From the NCBI RefSeq assembly GCF_009765775.1, contig NZ_LMUU01000270.1, positions 1,580 through 63,012 on the forward strand: a stretch of 61,433 nucleotides of DNA. Direction: 5' to 3'. The translations under genes and the position numbers were made by a program. The notes under the pieces are model-generated. The model had not been told where the DNA came from. It searched no databases and saw only the letters and a list, made by a program, of their open reading frames with translations. The DNA is from Beijerinckia sp. L45 (GTDB taxonomy: Bacteria > Pseudomonadota > Alphaproteobacteria > Rhizobiales > Beijerinckiaceae). Of this stretch, positions 31,377 through 39,721 are shown piece by piece (positions within the stretch are counted from its first letter, which is position 1; every line of letters starts with the position of its first letter).

Positions 31377-31703
31377 TCAGACTTTCTTCGTGTTCCCGAT
31401 CCGCAGCGCCTCTTTGCCGTTGCTCTTCAGCAGGCCTTCGATCTTGTTGGCGAGAGCGGCGAGCAGCCAGGGCAAATGCACCTCGACGCGAATTTCCGCC
31501 GGCTTGACGTCGATCTCGGCCGTGGTCGTCTGGCCGACGGCGGAGACACGGAGATGCGCGGTGTCGCCGACCCAGGCCATCTCGCCGGTGCCGACCCTGT
31601 CGATGTAGGTTTTCTTCACGACTTCGACCTGATCGGTGATGCGCTTCTTGGCTTCGGCCACGCTGAGTTCGTGCGGGAAGGTCACGACAATGGATTTGGC
31701 CAT
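31377..31703 (-). CDS. Polyhydroxyalkanoic acid system family protein
   Basis: A 108-residue protein with the family start MAKSIVVTFPHELSVAEAKKRI. It continues with an IDRVGTGEMAWVGDTAHLRVSA strand region and ends VHLPWLLAALANKIEGLLK. It is the small domain found near polyhydroxyalkanoate genes, where it is thought to bind granule or regulatory proteins. No phaC, phaP or phaR gene is in this window, so its link to storage granules is by family only. It converges on the SDR gene. Confidence 0.85.
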   Translation of the reverse strand: MAKSIVVTFPHELSVAEAKKRITDQVEVVKKTYIDRVGTGEMAWVGDTAHLRVSAVGQTTTAEIDVKPAEIRVEVHLPWLLAALANKIEGLLKSNGKEALRIGNTKKV

Positions 31704-32267
31704 GGGCCTCGATCTCCGGGCGGTCTGAAGCAGGAATGTCTTGCGCCAGCTTTATGTAGGCCCCGCGCCCCTGATCGCCACGGCGCACGCTCGAAAGATC
31801 CGGACCGAATCGGCATCGAGGTCGTGAAGATTTTTGAGAAAAAACGAGGTGTTCGTTAACGCGGAGGCCTCGGAGCCGCCGAAAGTCCGTTACGCTTGTG
31901 CATGATGCGTTGCACAAGGGCCGATTTAAAACCTTGGTAAAAAGGAGTATCTGCCACGATGGCATGACGCCATTAGGTCGCTTAGACTGCCCTTTAAGAT
32001 GCCAAATAATCTAATGATTTCTAATGCGTATGGTTTGACCGATCGGGACGCATCCAGGGGAGGCCGACCCTCGTGCTGCAATGCAACACTGTCACCGCCC
32101 GGTCACATAGTCGCTGAATGCGCAAGAAGCATACCAGCTTCGCATTCTGTTAACGTTTTATGGCCAGAAGCTTGCTCAACTCTTTTGCGAGCGAAATGCC
32201 GAAGCTGACGATCCAACCTCTGCCGGATCGCTGGCCCCGGCCCTACCCCGCTCACAGAGGGGTGCCC
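31704..32267. other. 564-base AT-richer gene-free stretch
   Basis: No convincing ORF: the 69-codon frame at 31999 starts poorly and has no protein-like pattern. An inverted repeat with arms CTTGTGCA (31895-31902) and TGCACAAG (31911-31918) and an eight-base loop is the clearest structure. GTTAACG-like motifs occur near 31854 and 32150, the latter just upstream of the next gene. The base content is lower in GC than the flanks, which fits promoter DNA, a small RNA or acquired DNA; none can be shown here. Confidence 0.4.
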
Positions 32268-32489
32268 ATGTTAAAGGTTCTTGTCCTTATCTGCGCGTCG
32301 TCGACGGACCCTGCAGCCTGCGACGTCCATTCCGCGATGGATGTGATCACCACGGCGCGGGTCAATACCCCGCAGCAGTGCGGCTTCATGGGTCAGGCCA
32401 TGCTGGCGCCGACCACGCTGGTTCCCGATCCGAGCAAGCAATACATGAAGATCGTCTGCGTTCGCGATCAGGTTGCCAGCGCGCATTGA
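32268..32489 (+). CDS. Small cysteine-containing protein of unknown function
   Basis: A 73-residue product from ATG 32268, preceded by AGAGGGG. It opens MLKVLVLICASSTDPAACDV, a short hydrophobic start that may be a weak signal or part of the fold, and has four cysteines (C9, C18, one in QQCGFMG, one in KIVCVRD). Similar short proteins occur as conserved hypotheticals in Hyphomicrobiales. The longer frame from 32160 lacks a start with a ribosome site. Function unknown. Confidence 0.65.
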   Translation: MLKVLVLICASSTDPAACDVHSAMDVITTARVNTPQQCGFMGQAMLAPTTLVPDPSKQYMKIVCVRDQVASAH

Positions 32490-32505
32490 CGTGATCGCGA
32501 TCACG
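32490..32505. repeat. Perfect 16-base palindrome between convergent genes
   Basis: CGTGATCGCGATCACG is its own reverse complement and starts directly after a stop codon. It resembles an FNR/FixK half-site pair (TGAT-N4-ATCA) but lies between converging genes, so a promoter role is unlikely. No T-run follows. Confidence 0.4.
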
Positions 32506-32568
32506 CGTGGAAAGCCCCGTCGGCAGAACGGGTGATGGAGGCCACGCGGCCGATCGCGCACCGGACTT

Positions 32569-32973
32569 TTAGAAGGCCACGCAGGCCGTCGTGTCGACGC
32601 GCAGCACGGACTGCTGCCTGAACCGGGTTTCGTAGCCGGAGCGGATTGCTTCGATCTTGGCATCGCTGTCGCCGGCAGGTCGGTAGATGATGATCATCAT
32701 ACGCGATGCTTCGCGCACGCTTCCGCGCGGCCCATGCCATTGGCCCAGGCCTTCGAAGACGCTCAGACCATCGGGAAATTTTGGCGTCACGACGTCAGCC
32801 ATGAAATGGCGCCACGCGTCGCGCTGCAGACCGGCCCGCTTGCCAGTCCCGAAATAGAGCTCGACCCGCGCCAGGCGGTGCGATCCCGCACGGCAGCGCT
32901 CCGATACCGCCGTCTCCGCGCCGGCATTCTGTGCCATGAGACACAAAAAAAGCCCGCAGAGACGGCGGCGCAT
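32569..32973 (-). CDS. DUF3574 secreted protein
   Basis: A 134-residue product with signal peptide ending QNAGA. The DUF3574 block is clear: RVELYFGTGKRAG, then a FMADVVTPKFPDGLSVFEGLGQW segment and REASRMMIIIYRP. A Cys pair (ERCRAG and TTACVAF) may form a disulfide. Function unknown. It begins 5 bases after the stop of an SRPBCC gene on the same strand and is probably co-transcribed with it. Confidence 0.85.
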   Translation of the reverse strand: MRRRLCGLFLCLMAQNAGAETAVSERCRAGSHRLARVELYFGTGKRAGLQRDAWRHFMADVVTPKFPDGLSVFEGLGQWHGPRGSVREASRMMIIIYRPAGDSDAKIEAIRSGYETRFRQQSVLRVDTTACVAF

Positions 32974-32978
32974 CGGTG

Positions 32979-33461
32979 TTACTTCGCCATCTTGCTCTTC
33001 ACGGCGTCGAGGCCGGACTGGTAGATGCCGCCCACCGCGCCTTCGGCCGCCGCTTCCTTGCCGCTGGCGGGCGTGAACGTGCTGTTCCAGGTGATCGTCG
33101 TCATGTCCTTGCCCTTCGCCTCGGCCTTGATCGTCGAGACATAGTCGGTGAGCGGCAGCGGGCTGGTCTTGATCGCGTAGCTGTAGGAGTAGCCCTTGTC
33201 GTCGCGGGCGGTCTGCAGCTCGACGAAGGTGGCCTTACCGTCCTTGGTGACGAGCGTGCGGGTCGGCGGCGTCTTGCCGTCGGTGGTGCACTTGCCGATC
33301 GCCGGATGCCAATCCTGGATCGAGCAGAACGGCCCGATCGCCGCCCAGACCTGGTCGGGCGTCCCATTCACGTCGATGCTCTTGGTGACCGTATCGGCCG
33401 AGGCGGCCGCCGTGCCGGCGCCCAGAAGGGCAGCCGCGATGATGATCGAGGACATACGCAT
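32979..33461 (-). CDS. Exported SRPBCC (polyketide cyclase/START-like) protein
   Basis: A 160-residue product from ATG 33461; the frame is open further upstream but residues 1-22 from this start form a good signal peptide (ending AASA). The SRPBCC fold is seen in TKSIDVNGTPDQVWAAIGPF, IQDWHPAIGKC and the last helix GGIYQSGLDAVKSKMAK. It is a ligand-binding helix-grip fold acting in the periplasm; the ligand is unknown. A DUF3574 gene follows by 5 bases. Confidence 0.88.
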   Translation of the reverse strand: MRMSSIIIAAALLGAGTAAASADTVTKSIDVNGTPDQVWAAIGPFCSIQDWHPAIGKCTTDGKTPPTRTLVTKDGKATFVELQTARDDKGYSYSYAIKTSPLPLTDYVSTIKAEAKGKDMTTITWNSTFTPASGKEAAAEGAVGGIYQSGLDAVKSKMAK

Positions 33462-33576
33462 GCGTTTCTCTCCCTGCCGCCCTTTTCGGGCGTAAAGCTC
33501 AGCCGCGGTTAAGCTCCGCGGTGACCCGTTATCTGTGGCTCTGCCGTAGAAAGTCGAGCCCGACGAATAGCCCGGT

Positions 33577-34047
33577 TCAGGCGGGATGCGTCGGATCGAC
33601 CCAGCGCACATCCTCGGGTTTTTCCACCGGCTCGATGTCGAGGTTGATCGCCACCGCCTCGCCATCCGAGCGCACCAGCACGCATTCCAGCACCTCGTCC
33701 GGGCTGGCGTTGATCTCCTGGTGCGGCACATAGGGCGGGATGTAGATGAAGTCGCCCGGGCCGGCCTCGGCGGTGAACTCGAGCTTTTCCCCCCAGCGCA
33801 TCCGCGCCTTGCCCTTCAGCACATAGATGATGCTTTCGAGGTGGCCGTGGTGGTGCGCGCCGGTCTTGGCATCGGGGTGGATCGTCACCGTGCCCGCCCA
33901 AATCTTTTGCGCGCCGACGCGGGCAAAGTTGATCGCCGCGCGACGGTCCATGCCTGGCGTTTGCGCCGTGTTGGGATCGAGCGAGCCGGCGGGGATGACG
34001 CAGACGCCATCGGTCTTCCAGGCGTGGTCGTGGGTGTGGTCGGACAT
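33577..34047 (-). CDS. Cupin-domain protein
   Basis: A 156-residue cytosolic protein with a His-rich N-terminus (MSDHTHDHAW). The cupin motif 1 is GAHHHGHLESIIYVLKGKARM with His ligands and Glu; motif 2 is PGDFIYIPPYVPHQE with its His. It should bind a metal and may be an enzyme or sensor; no substrate can be named. It lies 15 bases downstream of the HepT/MntA pair on the same strand, probably by chance. Confidence 0.87.
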   Translation of the reverse strand: MSDHTHDHAWKTDGVCVIPAGSLDPNTAQTPGMDRRAAINFARVGAQKIWAGTVTIHPDAKTGAHHHGHLESIIYVLKGKARMRWGEKLEFTAEAGPGDFIYIPPYVPHQEINASPDEVLECVLVRSDGEAVAINLDIEPVEKPEDVRWVDPTHPA

Positions 34048-34062
34048 GGGGGTCTCGGGTGA

Positions 34063-34413
34063 TCAGGGAGGGGGCAGATCGTGGTCGATGGCGTAGAGCA
34101 CAAGTCGAAGTGCTGGAAGATGATTTTGGATCACGCCCCAGATGATCTCGCTTTGAACGCCGGCATATTCGTGACGAAGCACGTTGCCGATTCCCGCAAT
34201 GCTCCGCCACTCAACGTCAGGGTAACGGGCCTTGATGTCCTCTGGGATGTGGCGGCTTGCCTCCGATATGATTTCGACTGCGCGCTCGCAACCGAGGCGC
34301 AAGAGCGTCGAGGCATCATAGTCGTCGAAGGTTTTCTGGCCGAGGGCGTCGTCGAGCAACGCGATCGCCGCAAGCATATCGTAGACGCGAAGTTTGACGC
34401 CGCGCTTTACCAT
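34063..34413 (-). CDS. HepT-like HEPN toxin (probably catalytically impaired)
   Basis: A 116-residue HEPN-fold protein. ATG 34413 shares one base with the antitoxin stop (TGATG); the TTG at 34416 is an alternative. Helices match the HepT/DUF86 family: RVYDMLAAIALLDDAL, LLRLGCERAVEIISEASRHIP and WRSIAGIGNVLRHEYAGV. In active HepT toxins the RNase motif is R-N-x-L-x-H-x-Y. Here the position is Gly-Asn-Val-Leu-Arg-His-Glu-Tyr: His and Tyr are kept but the key Arg is Gly (codon GGC). The toxin is therefore probably weak or dead. The Tyr that MntA modifies is intact. Confidence 0.85.
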   Translation of the reverse strand: MVKRGVKLRVYDMLAAIALLDDALGQKTFDDYDASTLLRLGCERAVEIISEASRHIPEDIKARYPDVEWRSIAGIGNVLRHEYAGVQSEIIWGVIQNHLPALRLVLYAIDHDLPPP

Positions 34414-34709
34414 CAAAAGACCTGTATGGCTTCGTCTTCGATGGTCGCTTTGATCAGGGGATGGAGGCCGCCGCGCGTCGTCATGTCGACGGATACGCCA
34501 AGCTCGTCCTCGACCATATGCTTGGCCTTGATGAGATCGAGAAGATCGAACCGAGACGCCGGATCGTATTCAAGAAACAGATCCAGATCAGACGCCGCAG
34601 CGGCCTCTCCCCGTGCGGTCGAGCCGAAAAGGAACAACGCCGTCGCCCCGAGCGCGCGGAGCCGCGGCTCGAATACCTGCAGTTTGACGATGGCGTCTTC
34701 GCGGACCAT
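34413..34709 (-). CDS. MntA-like minimal nucleotidyltransferase antitoxin
   Basis: A 98-residue nucleotidyltransferase. The catalytic motif GSTARGEAAAASDLDL fits GS-x10-DxD exactly, and a third acidic residue is likely in VDMTTR. MntA neutralises HepT by adding AMP to its motif tyrosine. Gene order antitoxin then toxin with one shared base is the usual arrangement. The pair sits between the formaldehyde genes and a cupin gene without signs of a mobile element. Confidence 0.9.
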   Translation of the reverse strand: MVREDAIVKLQVFEPRLRALGATALFLFGSTARGEAAAASDLDLFLEYDPASRFDLLDLIKAKHMVEDELGVSVDMTTRGGLHPLIKATIEDEAIQVF

Positions 34710-34783
34710 TACGCGAAAATAACAGAAGCCGCCAAAGCATCCAAGCTGGGGCGACTTCTAAATGATGATACAGGACTTTAAGC

Positions 34784-35635
34784 TTAAGCCCCCAGCACCT
34801 TAGCATGATGCGCGATGTGGTCTTCCATGAAGCTCTGCATGAAGTAGTAGGAGTGGTCATACCCCTCCTGCATGCGCAGCTTAAGCGGCTGACCGGCGGC
34901 CTCGCAGGCTTCCTTGAAGAGATGCGGGTGCAGCTCGCCTTCGAGGAACTGGTCTGATGTCCCCTGGTCGATCAGGATGTGCGACGTTTTCTTGCCGGCT
35001 TTCACGAGCTCGGTCGCGTCCCATTCCTTCCAGGTTTCCTTGTCGGCGCCGAGATAGTTGCCGAGCGCCTTCTCGCCCCAGGGGCAGGATGACGGCGCGA
35101 CGATCGGCGCGAAGGCGGAAACCGACTTGAAGCGGTCGGGGTTGCGCAGCGCGGTGATGAGCGCGCCGTGGCCGCCCATCGAATGGCCGAACACGCCCCA
35201 CTTCGTCGGATCGACCGGGAAGTGCTCCTCGATCAGCGCAGGCAGCTCCTTGGAAACGTAGGAGCCCATGCGGTAGCCGGTCTTCCACGGCTCCTGCGTG
35301 GCGTCGACATAGAAGCCGGCGCCGACGCCGAAATCATATTTGTCGTGGTCGCCGGGGTAGGGCTTGTCGCGCGGCGACGTGTCCGGCGCGACGAGGATGA
35401 TGCCGTGCAGGGCGGCAAGACGCTGCGCGCCGCCCTTGATGATGAAGGTCGTGTGGTCGCAGGTCAGGCCGGCGAGGTACATCAGCACCGGCAGTTTCTT
35501 GCCGGCTTTCGCCTGCGGGGGCAGATAAACCGTGAAGTTCATGCTGCCGCCGATTTCCGACGAGGCATGCTTGTAGAACGTGTTGTCGCCGCCGAAGCAG
35601 ACGTGCGAGCCGGTCTTTTCCGGAGCAGTGGCCAT
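34784..35635 (-). CDS. fghA: S-formylglutathione hydrolase
   Basis: A 283-residue esterase D-type hydrolase. The nucleophile is Ser152 in GHSMGGHGAL, the acid is probably Asp229 in LIDQGTSDQF, and the base is His261 in GYDHSYYFM. LPVLMYLAGLTCDHTTF is the family N-terminal signature. It splits S-formylglutathione to formate and glutathione in the cytosol, the second step after AdhC. Its ATG shares one base with the adhC stop, so the two are translated together. Confidence 0.95.
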   Translation of the reverse strand: MATAPEKTGSHVCFGGDNTFYKHASSEIGGSMNFTVYLPPQAKAGKKLPVLMYLAGLTCDHTTFIIKGGAQRLAALHGIILVAPDTSPRDKPYPGDHDKYDFGVGAGFYVDATQEPWKTGYRMGSYVSKELPALIEEHFPVDPTKWGVFGHSMGGHGALITALRNPDRFKSVSAFAPIVAPSSCPWGEKALGNYLGADKETWKEWDATELVKAGKKTSHILIDQGTSDQFLEGELHPHLFKEACEAAGQPLKLRMQEGYDHSYYFMQSFMEDHIAHHAKVLGA

Positions 35636-36750
35636 CAGTACTTCACCACGGTGCGAATGCCTTTGCCTTCGTGCATGTCGTGGAAGCCTTCGTTGATCTT
35701 GTCGAGCGGGATCACGTCGGTGATCAGGTCGTCGATGTTGATCTTGCCGTCCATGTACCAGTCGACGATGCGCGGCACGTCGGTACGGCCACGAGCGCCG
35801 CCGAAGGCCGAACCGCGCCAGTTGCGGCCGGTGACCAGCTGGAACGGACGCGTCGCGATTTCCGCGCCGGCCGGGGCCACGCCGATGATGATCGAGGTGC
35901 CCCAGCCCTTGTGGCAGGCCTCCAACGCCTGGCGCATCACCGTGACGTTGCCGGTGCAGTCGAACGTGTAGTCGGCGCCGCCCTTGGTCAGCTCGACCAG
36001 ATGGTTGACCATGTTGGTGCCGGCCGGCAGTTCCTTCGGATTGACGAAGTCGGTCATGCCGAACTGCGCCGCGATGTTCTTCTTGTTGTTGTTGATGTCG
36101 ACGCCGACGATCTGCTCCGCGCCGATCATCTTCAAGCCCTGGATCACGTTGAGGCCGATGCCGCCGAGACCGAAGACCACCGCGCGGCAGCCGTATTCCG
36201 CCTTGGCGGTGAACAGCACCGCACCGACGCCCGTTGTCACGCCGCAACCGATGTAGCAGACCTTTTCGAACGGCGCGTCTTCACGGATCTTGGCGAGCGA
36301 GATCTCCGGCAGGACGGTGTAGTTCGAGAAGGTCGAGCAGCCCATGTAGTGATAGATCGGCTGGCCCTTGTAGCTGAAGCGGCTGGTGCCGTCCGGCATC
36401 AGGCCCTTGCCCTGGGTGGCGCGGACCTTCTGGCAAAGATTGGTCTTCTGCGAGAGGCAGTATTCGCACTCGCGGCATTCGGCCGTGTAGAGCGGGATGA
36501 CGTGGTCACCCTTCTTCAGCGAGGTGACGCCGGGGCCGACTTCGACGACGATACCAGCGCCTTCATGGCCCAAAATGCTGGGGAAGATGCCTTCCGAATC
36601 CTGGCCGGACATCGTGTAGGCGTCGGTGTGACAAAGACCCGTGGCCTTGATCTCGACCAAAACTTCGCCGTGCTTCGGCCCTTCCAGATCGACTTCGACG
36701 ATTTCAAGGGGTTTTTGGGCTTCGAACGCAACGGCGGCGCGGGTCTTCAT
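35635..36750 (-). CDS. adhC: S-(hydroxymethyl)glutathione dehydrogenase (class III alcohol dehydrogenase)
   Basis: A 371-residue zinc alcohol dehydrogenase of class III. The N-terminus [17 protein letters not shown], the structural zinc cysteines in [15 protein letters not shown], the GHEGAGIV catalytic-zinc region and the NAD loop [13 protein letters not shown] are all present. It oxidises the glutathione adduct of formaldehyde with NAD, also acting on S-nitrosoglutathione. With fghA it forms a formaldehyde detoxification or dissimilation pair. A hairpin-bearing leader of about 180 bases precedes it. Confidence 0.95.
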   Translation of the reverse strand: MKTRAAVAFEAQKPLEIVEVDLEGPKHGEVLVEIKATGLCHTDAYTMSGQDSEGIFPSILGHEGAGIVVEVGPGVTSLKKGDHVIPLYTAECRECEYCLSQKTNLCQKVRATQGKGLMPDGTSRFSYKGQPIYHYMGCSTFSNYTVLPEISLAKIREDAPFEKVCYIGCGVTTGVGAVLFTAKAEYGCRAVVFGLGGIGLNVIQGLKMIGAEQIVGVDINNNKKNIAAQFGMTDFVNPKELPAGTNMVNHLVELTKGGADYTFDCTGNVTVMRQALEACHKGWGTSIIIGVAPAGAEIATRPFQLVTGRNWRGSAFGGARGRTDVPRIVDWYMDGKINIDDLITDVIPLDKINEGFHDMHEGKGIRTVVKY

Positions 36751-36810
36751 GGATGTCGCTCCCTAACTTTTGGTTGGGGATGGCCTACAACATTTCCGGT
36801 TGCCGTTGCT

Positions 36811-36861
36811 AGAGCGTTTTCGCGCCATCGGCGCTCGGGAAAAGAAAAAGCTTTGCCCGAG
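36811..36861. repeat. Inverted repeats in the adhC leader
   Basis: An AGAGCGTTTTCG element is followed by CTCGGG (36834-36839) and its partner CCCGAG (36856-36861); the stem extends inward by AAAG/CTTT after one mismatch. Read on the minus strand this folds in the adhC leader. It could be the AGAGCG-type element also seen near 6372 and 11840. Confidence 0.5.
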
Positions 36862-36934
36862 ACTTAACATTTTTTGCACGGCGGCGGCGCCCAGAAGGTG
36901 TGACGAGTCAAGACGCTCTGGGATTCCGATGGCG

Positions 36935-37576
36935 TCACCCGGCCCAGGGCGAACTCAGGATCACGCTGCAGAAGTTGCCGCGCCTGAAGGTCGGGTCCTT
37001 GAGCGCGATCACGTCGGCCTTGACGTTGCCGAAGGTGGTGTCTGGTTTGTGTTTGATGCCGTCGTAGAAGGCCTGAATGATATCCTGCTTGAAATGGCCG
37101 TCGCGCGGATGCGCTTTCACCACCTGCTCGCGAACGGCATCGTCGTATTCGGCGTAGGTCAGGCCGAGCACGTCCATTTCAACGCCGGCCGTCACCAACG
37201 CGACGACGGGATGCATGTGCTTGGGGATGCCGGGCGTGGTGTGCAGCGCGATCGCATTCCACACGATCTCGACGTCGTTCGGCGCGATGCCGTGGCTCGT
37301 CAAGAAATCGCGAGCGGCATTGGCGCCATCCACCTCGAAGCGCTCGTCGGCGCTGCTGTGGGCATGGGTCAGACCCATGTCGTGGAACATCGCGCCGGCA
37401 TAGAGCAACTCGGGATCGAAGCTGAGGCCGCGCTGCTTGCCGGCGAGCGCACCGAAATAATAGACGCGGCTGGAATGATGAAACAGCAGCGGCGATTCCG
37501 TATCGCGCACTAACTCGGTAACGGCGCGCGCGAGGCTGCTGTCGGGGATTTTGACGTCTGCGATCGTGTAACCCAT
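36935..37576 (-). CDS. HD-domain hydrolase
   Basis: A 213-residue cytosolic protein. The HD metal-binding residues are in FHHSSRVYYFGAL (first His), AMFHDMGLTHAH (His-Asp) and a late Asp in EYDDAVREQ. The layout resembles cyanamide hydratase-like and other small HD hydrolases rather than nucleotide-cleaving GGDEF-linked ones. Substrate unknown. It ends 184 bases before the adhC leader and diverges from a GlxA-type regulator with a 129-base gap. Confidence 0.87.
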   Translation of the reverse strand: MGYTIADVKIPDSSLARAVTELVRDTESPLLFHHSSRVYYFGALAGKQRGLSFDPELLYAGAMFHDMGLTHAHSSADERFEVDGANAARDFLTSHGIAPNDVEIVWNAIALHTTPGIPKHMHPVVALVTAGVEMDVLGLTYAEYDDAVREQVVKAHPRDGHFKQDIIQAFYDGIKHKPDTTFGNVKADVIALKDPTFRRGNFCSVILSSPWAG

Positions 37577-37705
37577 AGCTCGGTCTCCTCTTGGGGTCGT
37601 CGTGACCCTGCGGCGTAAACCTACCGCACCGCTTGCTTGTCCTCAATTGACGTAACGCGACGAAAGCTGCCATAATGCGCGCGTTCGAGACATAGGCCGC
37701 AAGCG

Positions 37706-38671
37706 ATGACGACCAGGACGATTTCGGTACTCGCGATTCCCGGCGTGCAGCTGCTCGACGTATCGGGGCCGCTCGACGTGTTCGCCGAGGCCAACCAGCA
37801 GGCCGGCCGCGAGGCCTATCGGCTGCAGGTCATCGGCCTCGAGGCCGGGCCAATCCGCAGCTCGTCCGGCGTCCGGCTGATGGCTGATTTCGCGGTCGGC
37901 GATCCGCGGGCGGATCTTACGGACACCCTGCTCGTCGCCGGCGCACCGGGTGTCGCCGACCAGCCGGCGGATGTGCGCCTGCTGGCCTGGCTACGCGCCG
38001 AAGCGCAGGCGGCGCGGCGCTTTGGCTCCGTCTGCAGCGGCGCCTTTCTGCTGGCGGCGGCGGGGCTGCTCGCCGGCAAGCATGTGACCACCCATTGGGC
38101 CGTCGCCGCGCAGTTGGCGTCCGCCTATCCCGACACAACCGTCGACGAGGATGCGCTGTTCGTCCGCGACGGGCGCGTGCGCACCGCCGCCGGCGTGACC
38201 GCGGGGATGGATCTCTCGCTGGCCCTGGTGGAGGAGGATCTCGGCCGCGACGTCGCGCTGCGCGTGGCGAGCCAGCTGGTGATGTTCTTCAAACGGCCGG
38301 GCGGCCAGCTGCAGTTCAGCCGTCATGGCGAGGCCGACCCCGTCGGCCGGTCCATTCTGCAGGAGTTGCAGCGCTGGGTGGCGGCGCATCCCGCCGACGA
38401 TCATGCGGTGCCCAAACTTGCCGCGCGAGCCGGCCTCAGCCCGCGCCATTTTGCTAGGCTGTTTCGCCATGAGGTCGGCGTGACGCCGGCCGCCTGGGTC
38501 GAGGAAGCGCGGATTGCCGCCGCCCGTGCCTTGCTTGAGGAGGGGCACGAAGCGCCGAAGCAGATCGCGGCGCGCTGCGGGTTCTCCGATGTCGATACGC
38601 TGCGTCGCGCCTTCGTGCGCCATGTCGGGATCACGCCCGCCGACTACCGCCGGCGCTTTGCCGCCGCGTGA
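37706..38671 (+). CDS. GlxA-family transcriptional regulator (DJ-1/PfpI plus AraC domains)
   Basis: A 321-residue regulator. Residues about 5-170 form the DJ-1/PfpI domain with GVQLLDVSGPLDVFAEA and the nucleophile-elbow cysteine in SVCSGAFLLAAAGLL. Residues about 220-318 form an AraC DNA-binding domain: LAARAGLSPRHFARLFRHEVG, then IAARCGFSDVDTLRRAFVRHVGITPADYRRR. Such regulators often control a neighbouring catabolic gene. An SDR gene follows; its open frame begins with GTG overlapping this stop (GTGA), which suggests one transcript. Confidence 0.92.
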   Translation: MTTRTISVLAIPGVQLLDVSGPLDVFAEANQQAGREAYRLQVIGLEAGPIRSSSGVRLMADFAVGDPRADLTDTLLVAGAPGVADQPADVRLLAWLRAEAQAARRFGSVCSGAFLLAAAGLLAGKHVTTHWAVAAQLASAYPDTTVDEDALFVRDGRVRTAAGVTAGMDLSLALVEEDLGRDVALRVASQLVMFFKRPGGQLQFSRHGEADPVGRSILQELQRWVAAHPADDHAVPKLAARAGLSPRHFARLFRHEVGVTPAAWVEEARIAAARALLEEGHEAPKQIAARCGFSDVDTLRRAFVRHVGITPADYRRRFAAA

Positions 38672-38772
38672 CCGGCGTCGACGTCTGGCGTGCTATTGAT
38701 CTGGCGTCTGCGCCGCTTCTTACGTCCGATGCCCTGATGGTTCGGCGGCACAATGACGAAAAGGTCCCGAGA

Positions 38773-39582
38773 ATGACGTTTCAGCTGCGCGGCGCGGTGG
38801 CGGTGATCACGGGAGCTGGCGGCGGCATCGGCGCGGCGCTGGCCGACATCCTGGCGGCGCGCGGGTGTGCCCTGGCGCTGGCCGATATCGACGCAACCAC
38901 GCTCGAAGCGGTCGCCGTCACCGCGCGGCGCCACGGCGTCACCGTCAGCACGCATCATCTCGACGTCGCCGATCCCGATCAGGTCGCGGCGCTGCCGCAA
39001 GCCGTCCTCGCCGCCCACGGGCGGGTCAGCGTCCTCGTCAACAATGCCGGCGTGGCGCTCGGCGGCACCTTCGACGAGGTGCCCGAGGCGGCGTTCGACT
39101 GGCTGATGGCGGTCAACTTTTCCGGCACGGTGCGGATGACGCGGGCCTTTCTGCCGCTGCTCCGCCGCGAGCCGGCTGCCCACATCGTCAACCTGTCGAG
39201 CCTGTTCGGCATCATCGCGCCGCCTGGCCAGGTCGCCTATGTCGCGAGCAAATTCGCGGTGCGCGGCTTTTCCGAGGCGCTGCGCCACGAGTTGGAAGGG
39301 TCGCCGGTGAGCCTTACCGTGGTCCATCCCGGCGGGGTGCGAACCGGGATCGCCGTCAACGCGCGACGCTACGGACTGAGCAACAGAGATGTCGAGGCGC
39401 AGGCCAAGACGTGGGACAAGCTTCTGCGCCTCAGCCCGGATGTCGCGGCGGCGGCCATTGCGGGAGCGATCGAGCGCCGCGCCAAGCGCCTGCTGATCGG
39501 CCAGGATGCCAGGCAGGCGGCATGGCTGCAGCGCCTGGTCCCGGTCGATTACTGGAGCATCATCCGGACGCTCATGCGCTAG
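38773..39582 (+). CDS. Short-chain dehydrogenase/reductase downstream of the GlxA-type regulator
   Basis: A 269-residue SDR. ATG 38773 (AAAGG upstream) is chosen because MTFQLRGAVAVITGAGGGIG is the natural start; the frame is open to GTG 38668, which overlaps the regulator stop and would add 35 unusual residues. Motifs are TGAGGGIG, NNAGVALGG and YVASKFAVRGF with catalytic Tyr and Lys. It resembles the SDR next to TerB in its last region. Possible target of the upstream regulator. Substrate unknown. Confidence 0.88.
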   Translation: MTFQLRGAVAVITGAGGGIGAALADILAARGCALALADIDATTLEAVAVTARRHGVTVSTHHLDVADPDQVAALPQAVLAAHGRVSVLVNNAGVALGGTFDEVPEAAFDWLMAVNFSGTVRMTRAFLPLLRREPAAHIVNLSSLFGIIAPPGQVAYVASKFAVRGFSEALRHELEGSPVSLTVVHPGGVRTGIAVNARRYGLSNRDVEAQAKTWDKLLRLSPDVAAAAIAGAIERRAKRLLIGQDARQAAWLQRLVPVDYWSIIRTLMR

Positions 39583-39642
39583 CTGCGATCGCCGGTCCGT
39601 ACGCGCCGCTTTCGCCACGCGCAAAAGAACATCGTTAAGATT

Positions 39643-39660
39643 GAGACGTTAAATCGTCTC
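39643..39660. repeat. Short inverted repeat after the SDR gene
   Basis: GAGACG (39643-39648) and CGTCTC (39655-39660) flank TTAAAT. The following bases are TTCATC, not a true T-run. It could be a weak terminator or a protein site upstream of the small membrane peptide gene. Confidence 0.35.
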
Positions 39661-39721
39661 TTCATCAGAACGGTCTATAAACTTCGAGCTCTAGGTGTCG
39701 CGCTCGCTTTGGGATGACTCG

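Noticed and set aside
31999-32208. Possible 69-codon gene in the AT-richer gap
   Set aside because: No ribosome site, no recognisable pattern and no overlap with a known family.
34063-34709. Defence island around the HepT/MntA pair
   Set aside because: Neighbours are housekeeping formaldehyde genes and a cupin; no restriction, CBASS or similar genes are present.
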